From Acidovorax defluvii (GTDB lineage Bacteria > Pseudomonadota > Gammaproteobacteria > Burkholderiales > Burkholderiaceae_C), in NCBI GenBank assembly GCA_003268905.1, contig QLTU01000006.1, positions 124,001 through 188,000 of the forward strand: a stretch of DNA of 64,000 nucleotides. The letters run 5' to 3'. The position numbers were made by a program, and so were the translations under genes. The notes beneath the pieces are model-generated. The model saw only the letters and a list, made by a program, of their open reading frames with translations, was not told the origin of the DNA and did no database searches. Positions 35,257 to 44,081 of the stretch are shown piece after piece. Numbering within the stretch: position 1 is the first letter of the stretch; each line of letters starts with the position of its first letter.

Positions 35257-36621
35257 TCAGCGCGGCTTGGGCAGAACTGCCGATATCAGCGTGCCACTGT
35301 CGGGGCTCGAAGTGATGGTCAGACGTCCGCCTGCGGCTTCTACCCGGTGGCGCATGCCGGCCAGCCCGTGTGACGTGGGGCCTACGCCCGCCGGGTCGAA
35401 GCCCGCGCCATCGTCGCGCACCTGCACCGCCGCATGGGTGGGGTAGCCGTGCACGGTCACCAGCACCTTTTTTGCCTTGGCGTATTTGCTGATGTTGGTG
35501 AGGGCCTCTTGCACCAGCCGGTAGACCGTGAGCTGGGTGGCCTCTGTCAGTTCTACAGCCTCCAGATTGGTCTCGACCTCGATACCGGTACCCTCGGCAT
35601 GTTCGCGGGTCAGGATCTCAAGGGCTGCCGTCAGCCCCAGGTTGGACAGCGAGGAGGGGCGCAGGTCTTCGATGATGCGGCGCTTGAGGGCAATGCCACT
35701 GTTGAGCGTTTCGTTCAGGTGCTTGAGGCGTTCGGCAATGTCGGGCGCCTGGTGATCGATCTTGGACTTGAGCCGGGCCACGTCGAGCTTGGCAGAGGTC
35801 AGCAAGGCACCCAGTTCGTCGTGCAACTCACGCGCAAGGAAGCCGCGCTCGTCTTCGCGCACCTGCTGCAGATGGCTGGCCAGTTCGGACAGCGACGCGG
35901 TGCGCTCGCGCACCAGGCCTTCGAGCCGCTCACGCTCATGCTCCAGCACTTCCTGCTCGCGCTGGTTCATCTGTTGCAGGGTGCGCGCCTGGCGCAGGTA
36001 CATGTAGAACGCCAGCAGCCCGATGGCCGTTACGGTGGCAATGCCGATGCGCGACAGCATCAGCGACTGCACAATCTGGTGGCGGCTGTCCTCGACCGTC
36101 TGGGCGCTGCGATCGATCAGCGCGTGGGCCTGCTTGCGAATCGACTGCATGTGCTCCTTGCCCACGTCCGTATGGAGGATTAACTTCCATGCATCCTCGT
36201 TGCCCTGCCGGCGCAGGCGCAGGCTCAGTTCCATCTCGGCCAGTTTGCGCGAGACTTCGCGCGACAGATTCGCAAACTGTTGCAGGTCATCGGGTGACTT
36301 CAGATACCGGTTGCGCAACTCGTCCAGGTTGGCTTGCACGGTGACAACGGCCTTGTCGTAGGGCTCCAGGTAGGTTTCGTTGCCGGTCAGAAGGTAGCCG
36401 CGCTGGCCGGTTTCCGCGTCCAGCATGCTTTGCAAAAGGCGGTTGACCGCATTGCGGGTCTGCTGCCCCTCGTTCATTGCTACCACCGCTTCCTGCGAGC
36501 GCATGTGCCCGGCTTCGTTGATACCGATGAGCACCAGCGCCGCCAGCAGGGCGAAAGGCAGGCTGACCGCCATCGTTCGGCTTTTTTGCAGCCAGTGCCG
36601 TGAGTTTTCTTTGAAGGTCAT
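35257..36621 (-). CDS. CHASE3-type sensor histidine kinase (HisKA_3)
   Basis: A 454-residue kinase with two transmembrane helices (about residues 17-38 and 187-207) enclosing a CHASE3-like periplasmic domain ([26 protein letters not shown]). The cytoplasmic part has a coiled coil, the HisKA_3 box [18 protein letters not shown] with the phosphorylated His, and a HATPase domain ([41 protein letters not shown]). It is the NarX/DegS class and is divergent from a NarL-type response regulator, its likely partner. ATG 36621 starts ahead of the first helix. Confidence 0.92.
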   Translation of the reverse strand: MTFKENSRHWLQKSRTMAVSLPFALLAALVLIGINEAGHMRSQEAVVAMNEGQQTRNAVNRLLQSMLDAETGQRGYLLTGNETYLEPYDKAVVTVQANLDELRNRYLKSPDDLQQFANLSREVSRKLAEMELSLRLRRQGNEDAWKLILHTDVGKEHMQSIRKQAHALIDRSAQTVEDSRHQIVQSLMLSRIGIATVTAIGLLAFYMYLRQARTLQQMNQREQEVLEHERERLEGLVRERTASLSELASHLQQVREDERGFLARELHDELGALLTSAKLDVARLKSKIDHQAPDIAERLKHLNETLNSGIALKRRIIEDLRPSSLSNLGLTAALEILTREHAEGTGIEVETNLEAVELTEATQLTVYRLVQEALTNISKYAKAKKVLVTVHGYPTHAAVQVRDDGAGFDPAGVGPTSHGLAGMRHRVEAAGGRLTITSSPDSGTLISAVLPKPR

Positions 36622-36740
36622 GCGGAGTATTCGGATAATGTCGGGAACTGGTAGGCTTTTGCCTTCTTTGCGCAAGACGGCGCACCTGTTTGCAACAACA
36701 ACGACCCGGGGGTGGCATGGCCACCCCCCGAAAGAGGATC

Positions 36741-37373
36741 ATGATCAAGATCGGCATTGTGGATGACCATGCGATTGTTCGCTCCGGCCTGCGGCAGTTT
36801 CTGTCGGAGCATGTGGATTTGCGCGTGGAGGGCGAAGCGGGCAATGGCCGCGAAGCCATCGACCTCGTGCGCAACCATGAAATCGATGTGCTGTTGATGG
36901 ACCTCTCCATGCCCGGCCAGAGCGGGCTGGATGCGCTGGCCATGCTGCGTGCCAAGGCGCCCGACATGGGCATTCTCATCCTGAGCGGCTATCCCGAAGA
37001 GCATTACGCCATCAACCTGATCCGCCAGGGCGCCAGTGGCTACCTCAACAAGGAGTGCGAGCCCTCCGAGATCGTCGAGGCCATTCGCACCATCGCGCTG
37101 GGGCGGCGTTATCTCACGCCTGCCGTGGCCGAGCTGTTGGCGCAGCAACTCAATCGCAAGGACGATGCGCCGCCACACGAGCAGTTGTCTGAGCGGGAAT
37201 TCCAGGTGTTTTTGAAGCTGGCCAAGGGCGAAACGGCTGGCGATATCGCCAAGGCCTTGTCGCTGAGTGTGAAGACCGTCAGCACCTATCGCACGCGGCT
37301 CATGGAAAAAATGGCCCTTTCGTCCAATAGCGATCTGACCTATTACGCGCTGAAAAACCGGCTGATCGACTGA
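36741..37373 (+). CDS. NarL/FixJ family response regulator
   Basis: A 210-residue regulator: receiver domain (IGIVDDHAIVRSGLRQFL, phosphoacceptor Asp in VLLMDLSMPG, GASGYLNKE with conserved Lys) and LuxR-type helix-turn-helix (LSEREFQVFLKLAKGETAGDIAKALSLSVKTVSTYRTRLMEKM). It is divergent from the CHASE3 kinase with 119 bases between starts, which indicates a two-component pair. Ribosome site AAAGAGG before the ATG at 36741. Target genes are unknown; the adjacent small stress genes are candidates. Confidence 0.93.
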   Translation: MIKIGIVDDHAIVRSGLRQFLSEHVDLRVEGEAGNGREAIDLVRNHEIDVLLMDLSMPGQSGLDALAMLRAKAPDMGILILSGYPEEHYAINLIRQGASGYLNKECEPSEIVEAIRTIALGRRYLTPAVAELLAQQLNRKDDAPPHEQLSEREFQVFLKLAKGETAGDIAKALSLSVKTVSTYRTRLMEKMALSSNSDLTYYALKNRLID

Positions 37374-37456
37374 CAGGCGGGGCCTGTGCCCCCGGCAGCG
37401 CTTTGGCAGCGCCTTGTCAGGGGTGCCCCGGCACAGTCTGTGCAGGGCGAGGGGCG

Positions 37457-37882
37457 TCACGGCGCGTCCGGTCCAGGCGTTGGGGCACAATCTGACGCCT
37501 TGCTGCTGTGCTCGATGCAATAGTCCACCAGGGCATCGATTTCATTGGATTTGTCAAAGACCGCATCGACACCGAGTTGCGCGCAGCGCATACGCACATC
37601 GGTAGTGGCGTAGTTGCTCAGCACCACCATTTTCTGGCCAGGTTCGCGTGCGCGGCAGGCAGCCAGCACGCCAAGGCCGCTGCCCTGGCGAAGAAAAAGA
37701 TCCACGATCGCCAAGTCCCACTGTCCGCTGTGGGCCATCAGCCACTCCTTGCCTTCATCTTCGGTGGCGGCGGCACCTACGGCTTCTACACACGCCAGTT
37801 CTTCCAGTGCGTCAATCAGATTCGCCCGGATCGTGGCGTTGTCTTCAACAATATAGGTACGGAGTTTCACAGCCTGATCCAT
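37457..37882 (-). CDS. Single-domain response regulator (receiver only)
   Basis: A 141-residue CheY-like receiver with acidic pair (YIVEDNATIR), phosphoacceptor Asp in DLAIVDLFLRQGSGL, VVLSNYATTD and a Lys in AVFDKSNEID. There is no output domain, and the C-terminal tail (CAPTPGPDAP) is disordered. It converges with the NarL-type regulator and could modulate phosphate flow from the nearby kinase, but no direct evidence shows this. Confidence 0.85.
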   Translation of the reverse strand: MDQAVKLRTYIVEDNATIRANLIDALEELACVEAVGAAATEDEGKEWLMAHSGQWDLAIVDLFLRQGSGLGVLAACRAREPGQKMVVLSNYATTDVRMRCAQLGVDAVFDKSNEIDALVDYCIEHSSKASDCAPTPGPDAP

Positions 37883-37984
37883 GGGGTGCGACCGGTGCAA
37901 AGGTGCGAAGGCCGAGCCTTGAATTTAACGGGGTCGATGGGTGGATTCTGCCAGCCGTTACACGTTGTAGCCGTAGGACGTTTC

Positions 37985-38737
37985 TTACTTCGCGGCCGAG
38001 CATACCGGGCAATCCGGGTGCCGCTTCAGGTGCATGGTGTTCCATTCCATGGCGCGGCCATCCAGCATGAGCAGGCGGCCCGCCAGCGACGGGCCTGCGC
38101 CAGACACCCACTTCAGCGCTTCGGCTGCCTGCATGGCGCCCACCACGCCCACCAGCGGTGCAAACACCCCCATGGTTGAGCACTGCACCTCTTCGAACGC
38201 CGCGTCGGGTGGGAACACGCAGGCATAGCAGGGCGATGCCGCATCGCGGGGGTCTACCACGGTGATCTGACCGTCAAAGCGGATCACCGCCCCGGCCACC
38301 AGGGGCTTGCCATGCCGCACACAGGCAGCGTTGACCGCGTGGCGCGTGGCGTAGTTGTCGCTGCAGTCCAGCACCACGGTGGCCTGGGGGACCAGCGTGT
38401 CGAGCAGAGCGGCATCGGCGCGGGCCTGCAAGGCCGTGACCTGAACTTCCGGATTGATCGCCGTGATGGCCTGCGCGGCCGACACCACCTTGGGCTGCCC
38501 CACCCGGGCGGTGGTGTGGGCGATCTGGCGCTGCAGATTGGTGAGATCGACCACATCGTTATCGACCAGTGTGATGTGTCCGACGCCCGCAGATCCCAGA
38601 AACAGTGCTGCCGGCGAGCCCAGCCCGCCCGCCCCGATGATCAGCGCATGGCTGGCCAGAATGCGCTCTTGCCCCTCGATGCCCACTTCGTCGAGCAGGA
38701 TGTGGCGGGAGTAGCGCAGGAGCTGGTCGTCGGTCAT
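37985..38737 (-). CDS. moeB: HesA/MoeB/ThiF family adenylyltransferase
   Basis: A 250-residue E1-like enzyme. YSRHILLDEVGIEGQERI, the ATP motif LIIGAGGLGSPAALFLGSAGVGHITLVDND, DLTNLQRQIAHTTARVGQPK, and two CxxC pairs (PCYAC and CPVC) that bind zinc are all present. MoeB adenylates the C-terminal Gly of the small molybdopterin synthase subunit; ThiF does this for ThiS. Position after ctpA on the same strand, without moaD/thiS nearby, does not settle which. Confidence 0.9.
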   Translation of the reverse strand: MTDDQLLRYSRHILLDEVGIEGQERILASHALIIGAGGLGSPAALFLGSAGVGHITLVDNDVVDLTNLQRQIAHTTARVGQPKVVSAAQAITAINPEVQVTALQARADAALLDTLVPQATVVLDCSDNYATRHAVNAACVRHGKPLVAGAVIRFDGQITVVDPRDAASPCYACVFPPDAAFEEVQCSTMGVFAPLVGVVGAMQAAEALKWVSGAGPSLAGRLLMLDGRAMEWNTMHLKRHPDCPVCSAAK

Positions 38738-38764
38738 GGCAGGTATGTTGGGGCGTGGCGCGTG

Positions 38765-38796
38765 AAAAAGGCCGGGCTTCCTGGGAAGCCCGGCCT
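38765..38796 (-). terminator. Terminator of the ctpA-like gene
   Basis: The minus strand reads AGGCCGGGCTTCC..GGAAGCCCGGCCTTTTT: a 13-bp stem with a T tract (38765-38769), about 20 bases after the S41 peptidase stop and ahead of the moeB-like gene. Confidence 0.85.
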
Positions 38797-38815
38797 CGGT
38801 GGGACGATCACTGTC

Positions 38816-40252
38816 TCAGTTTTCTTTCTTTTCTTCCTTGCGTTCGGTCAGCGTCTTGCTGACCAGCACGGGACGGCCCTTGAACTGGTTCAGGGCTTGT
38901 GTCAGCTGGAAGTCCTTGTCGGTGCCGAACTCGGGGATCTTGCGCTCAGCCATGGGCTTCTTGGCTTCTTCTTCCAGGCGCTTGCGGGCTTCTTCGCGGG
39001 CCTTTTCGCGGGCCTCGTCCTTTTTCTCCTCGCCCTGGCCGCTGCCCAGGTGCTTGTCAAGGTCGGCCTCGCGCATGCGCAGGGCGGCAAAAACATTGCC
39101 TTCTTCCGACTCGTCGATCATCACGTCGGGCACGATGCCCTTGGCCTGGATCGACTTGCCGCTGGGCGTGTAGTAGCGGGCCGTGGTGAGCTTGAGGCCG
39201 GTGTCCGGGCCCAGGGGGCGCACGGTCTGCACCGAACCCTTGCCAAACGTCTGGCTGCCCATGATGGTGGCACGCTTGTGGTCCTGCAATGCGCCGGCCA
39301 CGATTTCGCTGGCCGATGCCGAGCCCTCGTTGACCAGCACGATCAGGGGCACCGTCTTGAGCGCTGCAGGCAGCCGCTTGAGCGGGTCGCCACTGCCGCG
39401 GCGCTGGTAGAACTCGGGCGCGGCCTTGTAGGTGGCCTTGCTTTCGGCCAGCTGGCCGTCGGTGCTGACCACCGTGACGTTTTCTGGCAGGAAGGCCGCT
39501 GAGATGGCGACGGCCGCATCGAGCAGGCCACCGGGATCGTTGCGCAGGTCCAGCACCAAGCCCTTGAGCTGTGGGTCCTGTTTGTAGATTTCTTCGACCT
39601 TGCGCACAAAGTCATCCACCGTGCGTTCCTGGAACTGCGACAGCCGCACCCAGCCATAGCCCGGCTCGATGAGCTTGCCCTTGACCGACTGGGTCTTGAT
39701 TTCTTCGCGCGTGATGGTGACGGGGAAAGTCCGGCTTTCGTCCTTGCGCAGGATGGTCAGCGTGACCTTGGTGTTGGGCTCGCCACGCATTTTCTTGACG
39801 GCGTCGTTGAGTGACAGCCCCTTGACGGCGGTTTCGTCGATCTTGGTGATCAGGTCGTTGGTCTTGAGCCCGGCGCGAAAGGCGGGGGAGCCCTCGATGG
39901 GCGAGACGATCTTGATGAGGCCGTCTTCCTGAGTGATCTCGATGCCCACGCCCACAAACCGGCCCGAGGTGCCTTCGCGGAATTCCTTGAACGACTTCTT
40001 GTCGAAATACTGCGAATGGGGGTCGAGGCTGGCCACCATGCCGGAGATGGCGTCGGTGATCAGCTTCTTGTCATCCACCGGCTCGACGTAGTCGGTCTTG
40101 ACCAGACCAAAAACAGCAGAAAGCTGCTGGATTTCTTCCAGCGGAAGAGGTGTCATGGCGCCGCGCGCCACCGTCTGCAGGGACACCGTGGTCAGCGCTC
40201 CGGCCACCACGCCAATCGATACCCACCCTGCAATTTTGAGTTTGTGGCCCAT
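38816..40252 (-). CDS. S41 family C-terminal processing peptidase (CtpA-like)
   Basis: A 478-residue periplasmic serine peptidase with an N-terminal signal anchor (KIAGWVSIGVVAGALTTVSL). It contains a PDZ domain (FVGVGIEITQEDGLIKIVSPIEGSPAFRAGLKTNDLI), the catalytic Ser in NEGSASASEIVAGALQDH and the catalytic Lys in GSQTFGKGSVQT. The C-terminal ~80 residues are highly charged (EEKKDEAREKAREEARKRLEEE), probably helical. Such enzymes trim periplasmic or lipoprotein substrates. Ends at a clear terminator. Confidence 0.94.
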   Translation of the reverse strand: MGHKLKIAGWVSIGVVAGALTTVSLQTVARGAMTPLPLEEIQQLSAVFGLVKTDYVEPVDDKKLITDAISGMVASLDPHSQYFDKKSFKEFREGTSGRFVGVGIEITQEDGLIKIVSPIEGSPAFRAGLKTNDLITKIDETAVKGLSLNDAVKKMRGEPNTKVTLTILRKDESRTFPVTITREEIKTQSVKGKLIEPGYGWVRLSQFQERTVDDFVRKVEEIYKQDPQLKGLVLDLRNDPGGLLDAAVAISAAFLPENVTVVSTDGQLAESKATYKAAPEFYQRRGSGDPLKRLPAALKTVPLIVLVNEGSASASEIVAGALQDHKRATIMGSQTFGKGSVQTVRPLGPDTGLKLTTARYYTPSGKSIQAKGIVPDVMIDESEEGNVFAALRMREADLDKHLGSGQGEEKKDEAREKAREEARKRLEEEAKKPMAERKIPEFGTDKDFQLTQALNQFKGRPVLVSKTLTERKEEKKEN

Positions 40253-40371
40253 AGAACACCTTTACCGCTTCATTTCAATATACAACTTGGAAGGGCCGCG
40301 CCCGCTGCGGTTCCGCGCGGGTGCTCACTTTCGCAGGATTTTTCGGGTTTTGGCCCGGCTTTACGCCGACT

Positions 40372-41115
40372 TTACGCTTTACCCTGCGACGCCACGGCGG
40401 CGGCGGCACGGGCAGCAGCCTCGGCATCGCCCAGATAGTAGTGGCGGATGGGCTTGAGGTCGTCGTCGAGCTCATATACCAGTGGAATACCGTTGGGAAT
40501 ATTCAGTTCCACGATGTCGTGGTCGGAGATGTTGTCCAGGTATTTGACCAGCGCCCGGATGGAGTTGCCGTGGGCGGCAACCACCACCCGCTGTCCCGAG
40601 CGAATGGCAGGGGCAAGGGTGTCGTTCCAGTAGGGCAGCACGCGCGCCACGGTGTCCTTCAGGCATTCGGTCAGGGGGACGTCCTGTGGGTTCATGCCGG
40701 CATAACGCGGGTCGCCGCGTTCGCAGCGTGGGTCGGTGGCTTCCAGGGCTGGTGGCGGCGTGTCATAGCTGCGGCGCCACACCAGCACCTGTGCGTCGCC
40801 ATATTGCTTGGCTGTTTCGCCCTTGTTCAGGCCCTGCAGGGCGCCATAGTGGCGCTCGTTCAGGCGCCAGCTTTTTTGCACGGGCAGCCAGGTGCGGTCC
40901 ATCTCGTCAAGGCAATACCACAGCGTGTGAATGGCGCGCTTGAGCACGCTGGTGAAGGCGACATCGAACTCGTAGCCCTCGGCCTTGAGCAGTTTGCCAG
41001 CGGACATGGCCTGCGACACCCCGGTGGGCGTGAGGTCAACGTCCGTCCAGCCAGTGAAGCGGTTTTCAAGGTTCCAGGTGGATTCGCCGTGTCGGATCAG
41101 AACGAGTTTGTGCAT
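40372..41115 (-). CDS. gpmA: 2,3-bisphosphoglycerate-dependent phosphoglycerate mutase
   Basis: A 247-residue enzyme with the phosphohistidine motif [47 protein letters not shown], and the second catalytic His in [17 protein letters not shown]. It interconverts 3- and 2-phosphoglycerate in glycolysis. Divergent from the rhodanese gene with 72 bases between the starts; this region contains TTTAGAAT (41149-41156), a possible -10 for the plus-strand genes. Confidence 0.96.
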   Translation of the reverse strand: MHKLVLIRHGESTWNLENRFTGWTDVDLTPTGVSQAMSAGKLLKAEGYEFDVAFTSVLKRAIHTLWYCLDEMDRTWLPVQKSWRLNERHYGALQGLNKGETAKQYGDAQVLVWRRSYDTPPPALEATDPRCERGDPRYAGMNPQDVPLTECLKDTVARVLPYWNDTLAPAIRSGQRVVVAAHGNSIRALVKYLDNISDHDIVELNIPNGIPLVYELDDDLKPIRHYYLGDAEAAARAAAAVASQGKA

Positions 41116-41187
41116 GGTGTCCCTAGGGAAAGCGGGTCAAAACCATGCATTTTAGAATCTTGCGGTTTGCCAACCCAAGGAATCTTC

Positions 41188-41595
41188 GTGAAATTCGTTA
41201 TCGACAACTGGTATTTGATCCTCGTGGCACTTGCATCGGGCGCCATGTTGCTGTGGCCGCTGCTCAAAAGTGCCAGTGGTGGTTCGCTCACGCCTGTGCG
41301 TGCCGTGCAGCTGATCAACCGGGAGAAAGCCGTGGTCATCGACGTGTGCGAGACCGAAGAGTTTGCTGCTGGCCATGTGGGCGGCGCCAAGAATGTGCCG
41401 CTGGGCCAGCTCGAAGAGCGCCTGCCCACGCTGGTGAAGAACAAGGCCCTGCCGCTGGTGATGGTCTGTGTCAGTGGTGCCCGCGCCAACCGCGCCGTGG
41501 CCATTGCCAAAAAGCTCGGTTACGACAACGCCCAGTCCATGGCTGGCGGCCTCAAGGCCTGGCGCGAAGCCAGCCTGCCGGTGGAAAAAGCCTGA
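41188..41595 (+). CDS. Membrane-anchored rhodanese-like protein
   Basis: A 135-residue protein: one N-terminal transmembrane helix (WYLILVALASGAMLLWPLL) and a rhodanese domain with VVIDVCETEEFAAGHVGGAKNVPLGQLEERL and the active-site Cys in LVMVCVSGARANRA. It probably moves sulfane sulfur or handles thiols at the inner membrane. The start is GTG at 41188. The order gpmA-rhodanese-grxC-secB-gpsA is conserved in betaproteobacteria. Confidence 0.9.
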   Translation: MKFVIDNWYLILVALASGAMLLWPLLKSASGGSLTPVRAVQLINREKAVVIDVCETEEFAAGHVGGAKNVPLGQLEERLPTLVKNKALPLVMVCVSGARANRAVAIAKKLGYDNAQSMAGGLKAWREASLPVEKA

Positions 41596-41663
41596 ACTGT
41601 CCCCAGCTGTTTCATAGCCGACAGGCTTATGACTGGTTTTGTTGCCCAACAGGAAGGATCGCC

Positions 41664-41924
41664 ATGCAACCCGTGAAGATGTACACCACCGCTGTCTGCC
41701 CTTATTGCACCCGGGCCAAGCAGATACTTAAATCCAAGGGCGTGGAGCAGATCGAAGAGATCCGCATCGACACCGACCCCGCCGCTCGCAATCACATGAT
41801 GGAGATCACCGGGCGCCGCACGGTGCCGCAGATCTTCATTGGTGACACCCATGTGGGTGGGCACGACGACCTGGTGGCGCTGGATGGCCGTGGCGGGCTC
41901 ATGCCCCTGCTGGGCGCAGCCTGA
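41664..41924 (+). CDS. grxC: Glutaredoxin 3
   Basis: An 86-residue glutaredoxin with the dithiol active site CPYC (residues 12-15, in YTTAVCPYCTRAKQIL), the cis-Pro loop GRRTVPQIFIGDTHVGGHDDL and the GSH-binding GG..D region. It reduces disulfides using glutathione and works with SecB-linked thiol maintenance by gene order only. A ribosome site GGAAGGA precedes the ATG. A terminator-like structure follows. Confidence 0.96.
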   Translation: MQPVKMYTTAVCPYCTRAKQILKSKGVEQIEEIRIDTDPAARNHMMEITGRRTVPQIFIGDTHVGGHDDLVALDGRGGLMPLLGAA

Positions 41925-41942
41925 CCATCCCCGTGGGCGCTG

Positions 41943-41998
41943 CATAATGCAGCCCCATGTGCCCGCTGTGGGAGCTGCTCCCCGGCGGGTTTTGTTTT
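41943..41998 (+). terminator. Tandem palindromes and terminator between grxC and secB
   Basis: A small palindrome GCTGCAT-A-ATGCAGC (41939-41953, containing CATAAT) is followed by the stem CCCGC.GGGAG-CTG-CTCCC.GCGGG (41962-41989) and TTTTGTTTT. It ends 36 bases before the secB ATG, so it terminates grxC and may also act on a transcript starting at the CATAAT box. Confidence 0.7.
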
Positions 41999-42033
41999 GC
42001 TGAAACCCCGTTTGCAAAAGAGACTTTTCAACC

Positions 42034-42492
42034 ATGGCCGACCAAGAAAACCCCGTGTTCCAGATTCAGCGCGTCTACCTCAAGGACATGTCGCTGGAGC
42101 AGCCCAATTCGCCCGGCATCCTGCTCGAACAAGAGCAGCCCAGCGTGGACATCCAGCTCGGTGTGGAAGCCACGCCCGTGGCCGAAGGCATCTTTGAAGT
42201 GGCCGTGACCGCCACGGTGCAGACCAAGATCAAGGACAAGACCGTGTTTCTGGTCGAAGCCAAGCAGGCCGGCATTTTTGAAATCCGCAACATCCCCGAA
42301 GACCAGATGGGCGCCATCATGGGCATTGCCTGCCCCCAGATCGTGTATCCCTACCTGCGCGGCAATGTGGCCGACATCGTCAACCGCGCTGGCTTCCCGC
42401 CCGTGCACCTGGCAGAAATCAACTTCCAGGCCATGTACGAGCAGCAGCAGGCCCAGGCCGCTGGCGAACCCTCACCCATCATCACGCAGTGA
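42034..42492 (+). CDS. secB: Protein-export chaperone SecB
   Basis: A 152-residue tetrameric chaperone. [19 protein letters not shown], the [27 protein letters not shown] core and an acidic/polar C-terminus are diagnostic. SecB keeps preproteins unfolded and hands them to SecA. Sits downstream of a terminator-like hairpin after grxC and ahead of a MITE-like element that separates it from gpsA. Confidence 0.97.
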   Translation: MADQENPVFQIQRVYLKDMSLEQPNSPGILLEQEQPSVDIQLGVEATPVAEGIFEVAVTATVQTKIKDKTVFLVEAKQAGIFEIRNIPEDQMGAIMGIACPQIVYPYLRGNVADIVNRAGFPPVHLAEINFQAMYEQQQAQAAGEPSPIITQ

Positions 42493-42511
42493 TGCAGGTC
42501 AGAGGTCTTTT

Positions 42512-42781
42512 AGAGCCTGCTCAACGTCTTATTGGAGTCGCACAAGTACCCTGCCGGGATGGGGTGCAAGGCGCGGAGCGCAGTGGATAGCCCGGCTATC
42601 CACAAGCGCCGCAACGCCGCAGACCGCCCGGCAAGGCACTTGCCCGAAGGGTTGGAGTGAAATCGGGCGATTGCACGCCCCGGCTGCTTGCATGGGCACG
42701 AGCCCATGCGGCCCATCCGAGGCTTGCACTCATCCCGATTGCACTCCAATGCGATCTCCAAAAAGACGTTGAGCAGGCTCT
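42512..42781. mobile_element. MITE-like element E1 with nested inverted-repeat insert
   Basis: Terminal inverted repeats AGAGCCTGCTCAACGTCTT (42512-42530) and its exact complement (42763-42781) extend inward with few mismatches to TTGGAG.TCGCA. The central hairpin GTGGATAGCCCGGCTATCCAC is at 42583-42603. A second inverted repeat (42652-42667 with 42734-42749, 15 of 16) bounds a ~98-base nested segment; without it the element is ~172 bases, close to E2 and E3. No coding capacity. Fills the secB-gpsA gap. Confidence 0.75.
42652..42749. repeat. Nested inverted-repeat segment inside E1
   Basis: TTGGAGTGAAATCGGG and CCCGATTGCACTCCAA form the ends; inside is a second hairpin TGCATGGG-CACGA-GCCCATGC. 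It looks like a second small element inserted in E1. Confidence 0.6.
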
Positions 42782-42783
42782 TA

Positions 42784-42822
42784 GGCCTCTGGCGCTTTAT
42801 CTATAAGCGCAAGCAGCTATGA
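42784..42822 (-). repeat. Dispersed palindromic repeat, copy 7 (reaching the gpsA start)
   Basis: GGCCTCTGGCGCTTTATCTATAAGCGCAAGCAGCTATGAAA, reverse orientation. The gpsA ATG (42819) is inside the element's AGCTAT end. Confidence 0.85.
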
Positions 42823-43832
42823 AAATAGTAGTACTTGGTGCCGGTGCCTGGGGCACGGCGCTGGCCATGGGGGCCGCCCGGCAAACGGGCGGACACGCCG
42901 TCACGTTGTGGGCGCGCGATGGCCAGCAGGTGGCTGACATGCTGGCGCGGCGGCAGAACGCGCGCTACCTGCCGGGCGTTGATTTCCCGGCAGCGCTTGC
43001 GGTGTCGGGTGCAGACCCTTTGGTACTGGCGCGCGCTGCCGACCTGGTCATCGTGGCTACGCCCATGGCGGCGCTGCGCAGCATACTGCTGGCCCTGCGC
43101 GGCTGCACGGCACCCGTGGCCTGGCTGTGCAAGGGCTTCGAGGCGGTGGCACCGGCCGATTCTGGTTCTTTTGGGCTGCTGGCGCACGAGGTGTGTGCGC
43201 AGGCAGCTCCTGATTTGATAGCTGGAGTGCTCAGCGGCCCCAGCTTTGCACAAGAAGTGGCCCGCGGCCAGCCCACGGCGCTCGTGGCGGCCAGCCGGCA
43301 TGCGTCGGTGCGCGATGCCCTGGTTGCCGCCTTCCACAGCCCTAGCCTGCGCGTGTACGCCAACGACGACATCGTGGGTGTGGAAGTGGGCGGTGCGGTG
43401 AAGAACGTGCTGGCCATTGCCACCGGGCTTTGCGATGGGCTGGACCTGGGGCTGAATGCGCGCGCGGCGCTCATCACACGCGGTCTGGCCGAAATGACCC
43501 GCCTCGGGGTGGCACTGGGTGCACGGCCCGACACCTTCATGGGGCTGTCGGGCATGGGCGACCTGGTGCTGACGGCCACGGGCGACCTGTCACGCAACCG
43601 GCGTGTGGGCCTGCTGCTGGCGCAGGGCCAAAGCCTGCAGCAGGCGGTGGACTCACTGGGCCATGTGGCAGAGGGTGTGTATTGCGCCCGTACCGTGGCC
43701 CAGCGTGCGCAGGGGCTCGGCGTGGACATGCCCATTACCCAGGCAGTGGTGGCGCTGCTCGATGGCCGCCTGGCACCCGCCGATGCCGTGGGGCTGCTGA
43801 TGGGGCGGGACCCGGCCTCCGAGCTGCGTTAA
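42819..43832 (+). CDS. gpsA: Glycerol-3-phosphate dehydrogenase [NAD(P)+]
   Basis: A 337-residue enzyme that makes sn-glycerol 3-phosphate for phospholipids. N-terminal [15 protein letters not shown] is the dinucleotide motif; [44 protein letters not shown] with the catalytic Lys, and [11 protein letters not shown] are the family signatures. The ATG lies within a dispersed repeat copy and no Shine-Dalgarno sequence is visible before it, which is odd for a housekeeping gene; no better start is seen. Confidence 0.95.
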   Translation: MKIVVLGAGAWGTALAMGAARQTGGHAVTLWARDGQQVADMLARRQNARYLPGVDFPAALAVSGADPLVLARAADLVIVATPMAALRSILLALRGCTAPVAWLCKGFEAVAPADSGSFGLLAHEVCAQAAPDLIAGVLSGPSFAQEVARGQPTALVAASRHASVRDALVAAFHSPSLRVYANDDIVGVEVGGAVKNVLAIATGLCDGLDLGLNARAALITRGLAEMTRLGVALGARPDTFMGLSGMGDLVLTATGDLSRNRRVGLLLAQGQSLQQAVDSLGHVAEGVYCARTVAQRAQGLGVDMPITQAVVALLDGRLAPADAVGLLMGRDPASELR

Positions 43833-43873
43833 CACGCGGGCAGGGCGCCGCGGTGCGGCGCCCCGGTGCGTGG

Positions 43874-43948
43874 TCAGAACACGCCGAACAGCATCAGCAA
43901 CAGCACCAGCGACAACGGAACTCCGAGCAACCACAAGATGATGGGCAT
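43874..43948 (-). CDS. Small hydrophobic protein (24 aa)
   Basis: A 24-residue reading frame MPIILWLLGVPLSLVLLLMLFG... with a strong ribosome site (AAGGAGATTGCC) directly before its ATG. The whole product is one transmembrane helix. Ribosome site plus hydrophobic composition support it as a real small membrane protein; family and function are not recognised. It lies between convergent gpsA and the lysA gene, just after a GC hairpin (43843-43863). Confidence 0.6.
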   Translation of the reverse strand: MPIILWLLGVPLSLVLLLMLFGVF

Positions 43949-44081
43949 GGCAATCTCCTTGAAAAAGTGATGCCTTGACCATATCGCGGCGTGCCCGCGC
44001 CGGCTGTGCGCATCTGCTGCGCCGTGGCGTAGGCCTGCACCTACCCCCTCATTCGCAGGCAGTGCCCGCAAGCCGGTGGAT

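Noticed and set aside
43215-43240. TTGATAGCTGGAGTGCTCAGC inside gpsA resembles the dispersed repeat
   Set aside because: It covers only the left end, and the encoded VLSGPSF is a conserved GpsA motif, so the match is best explained by protein conservation.
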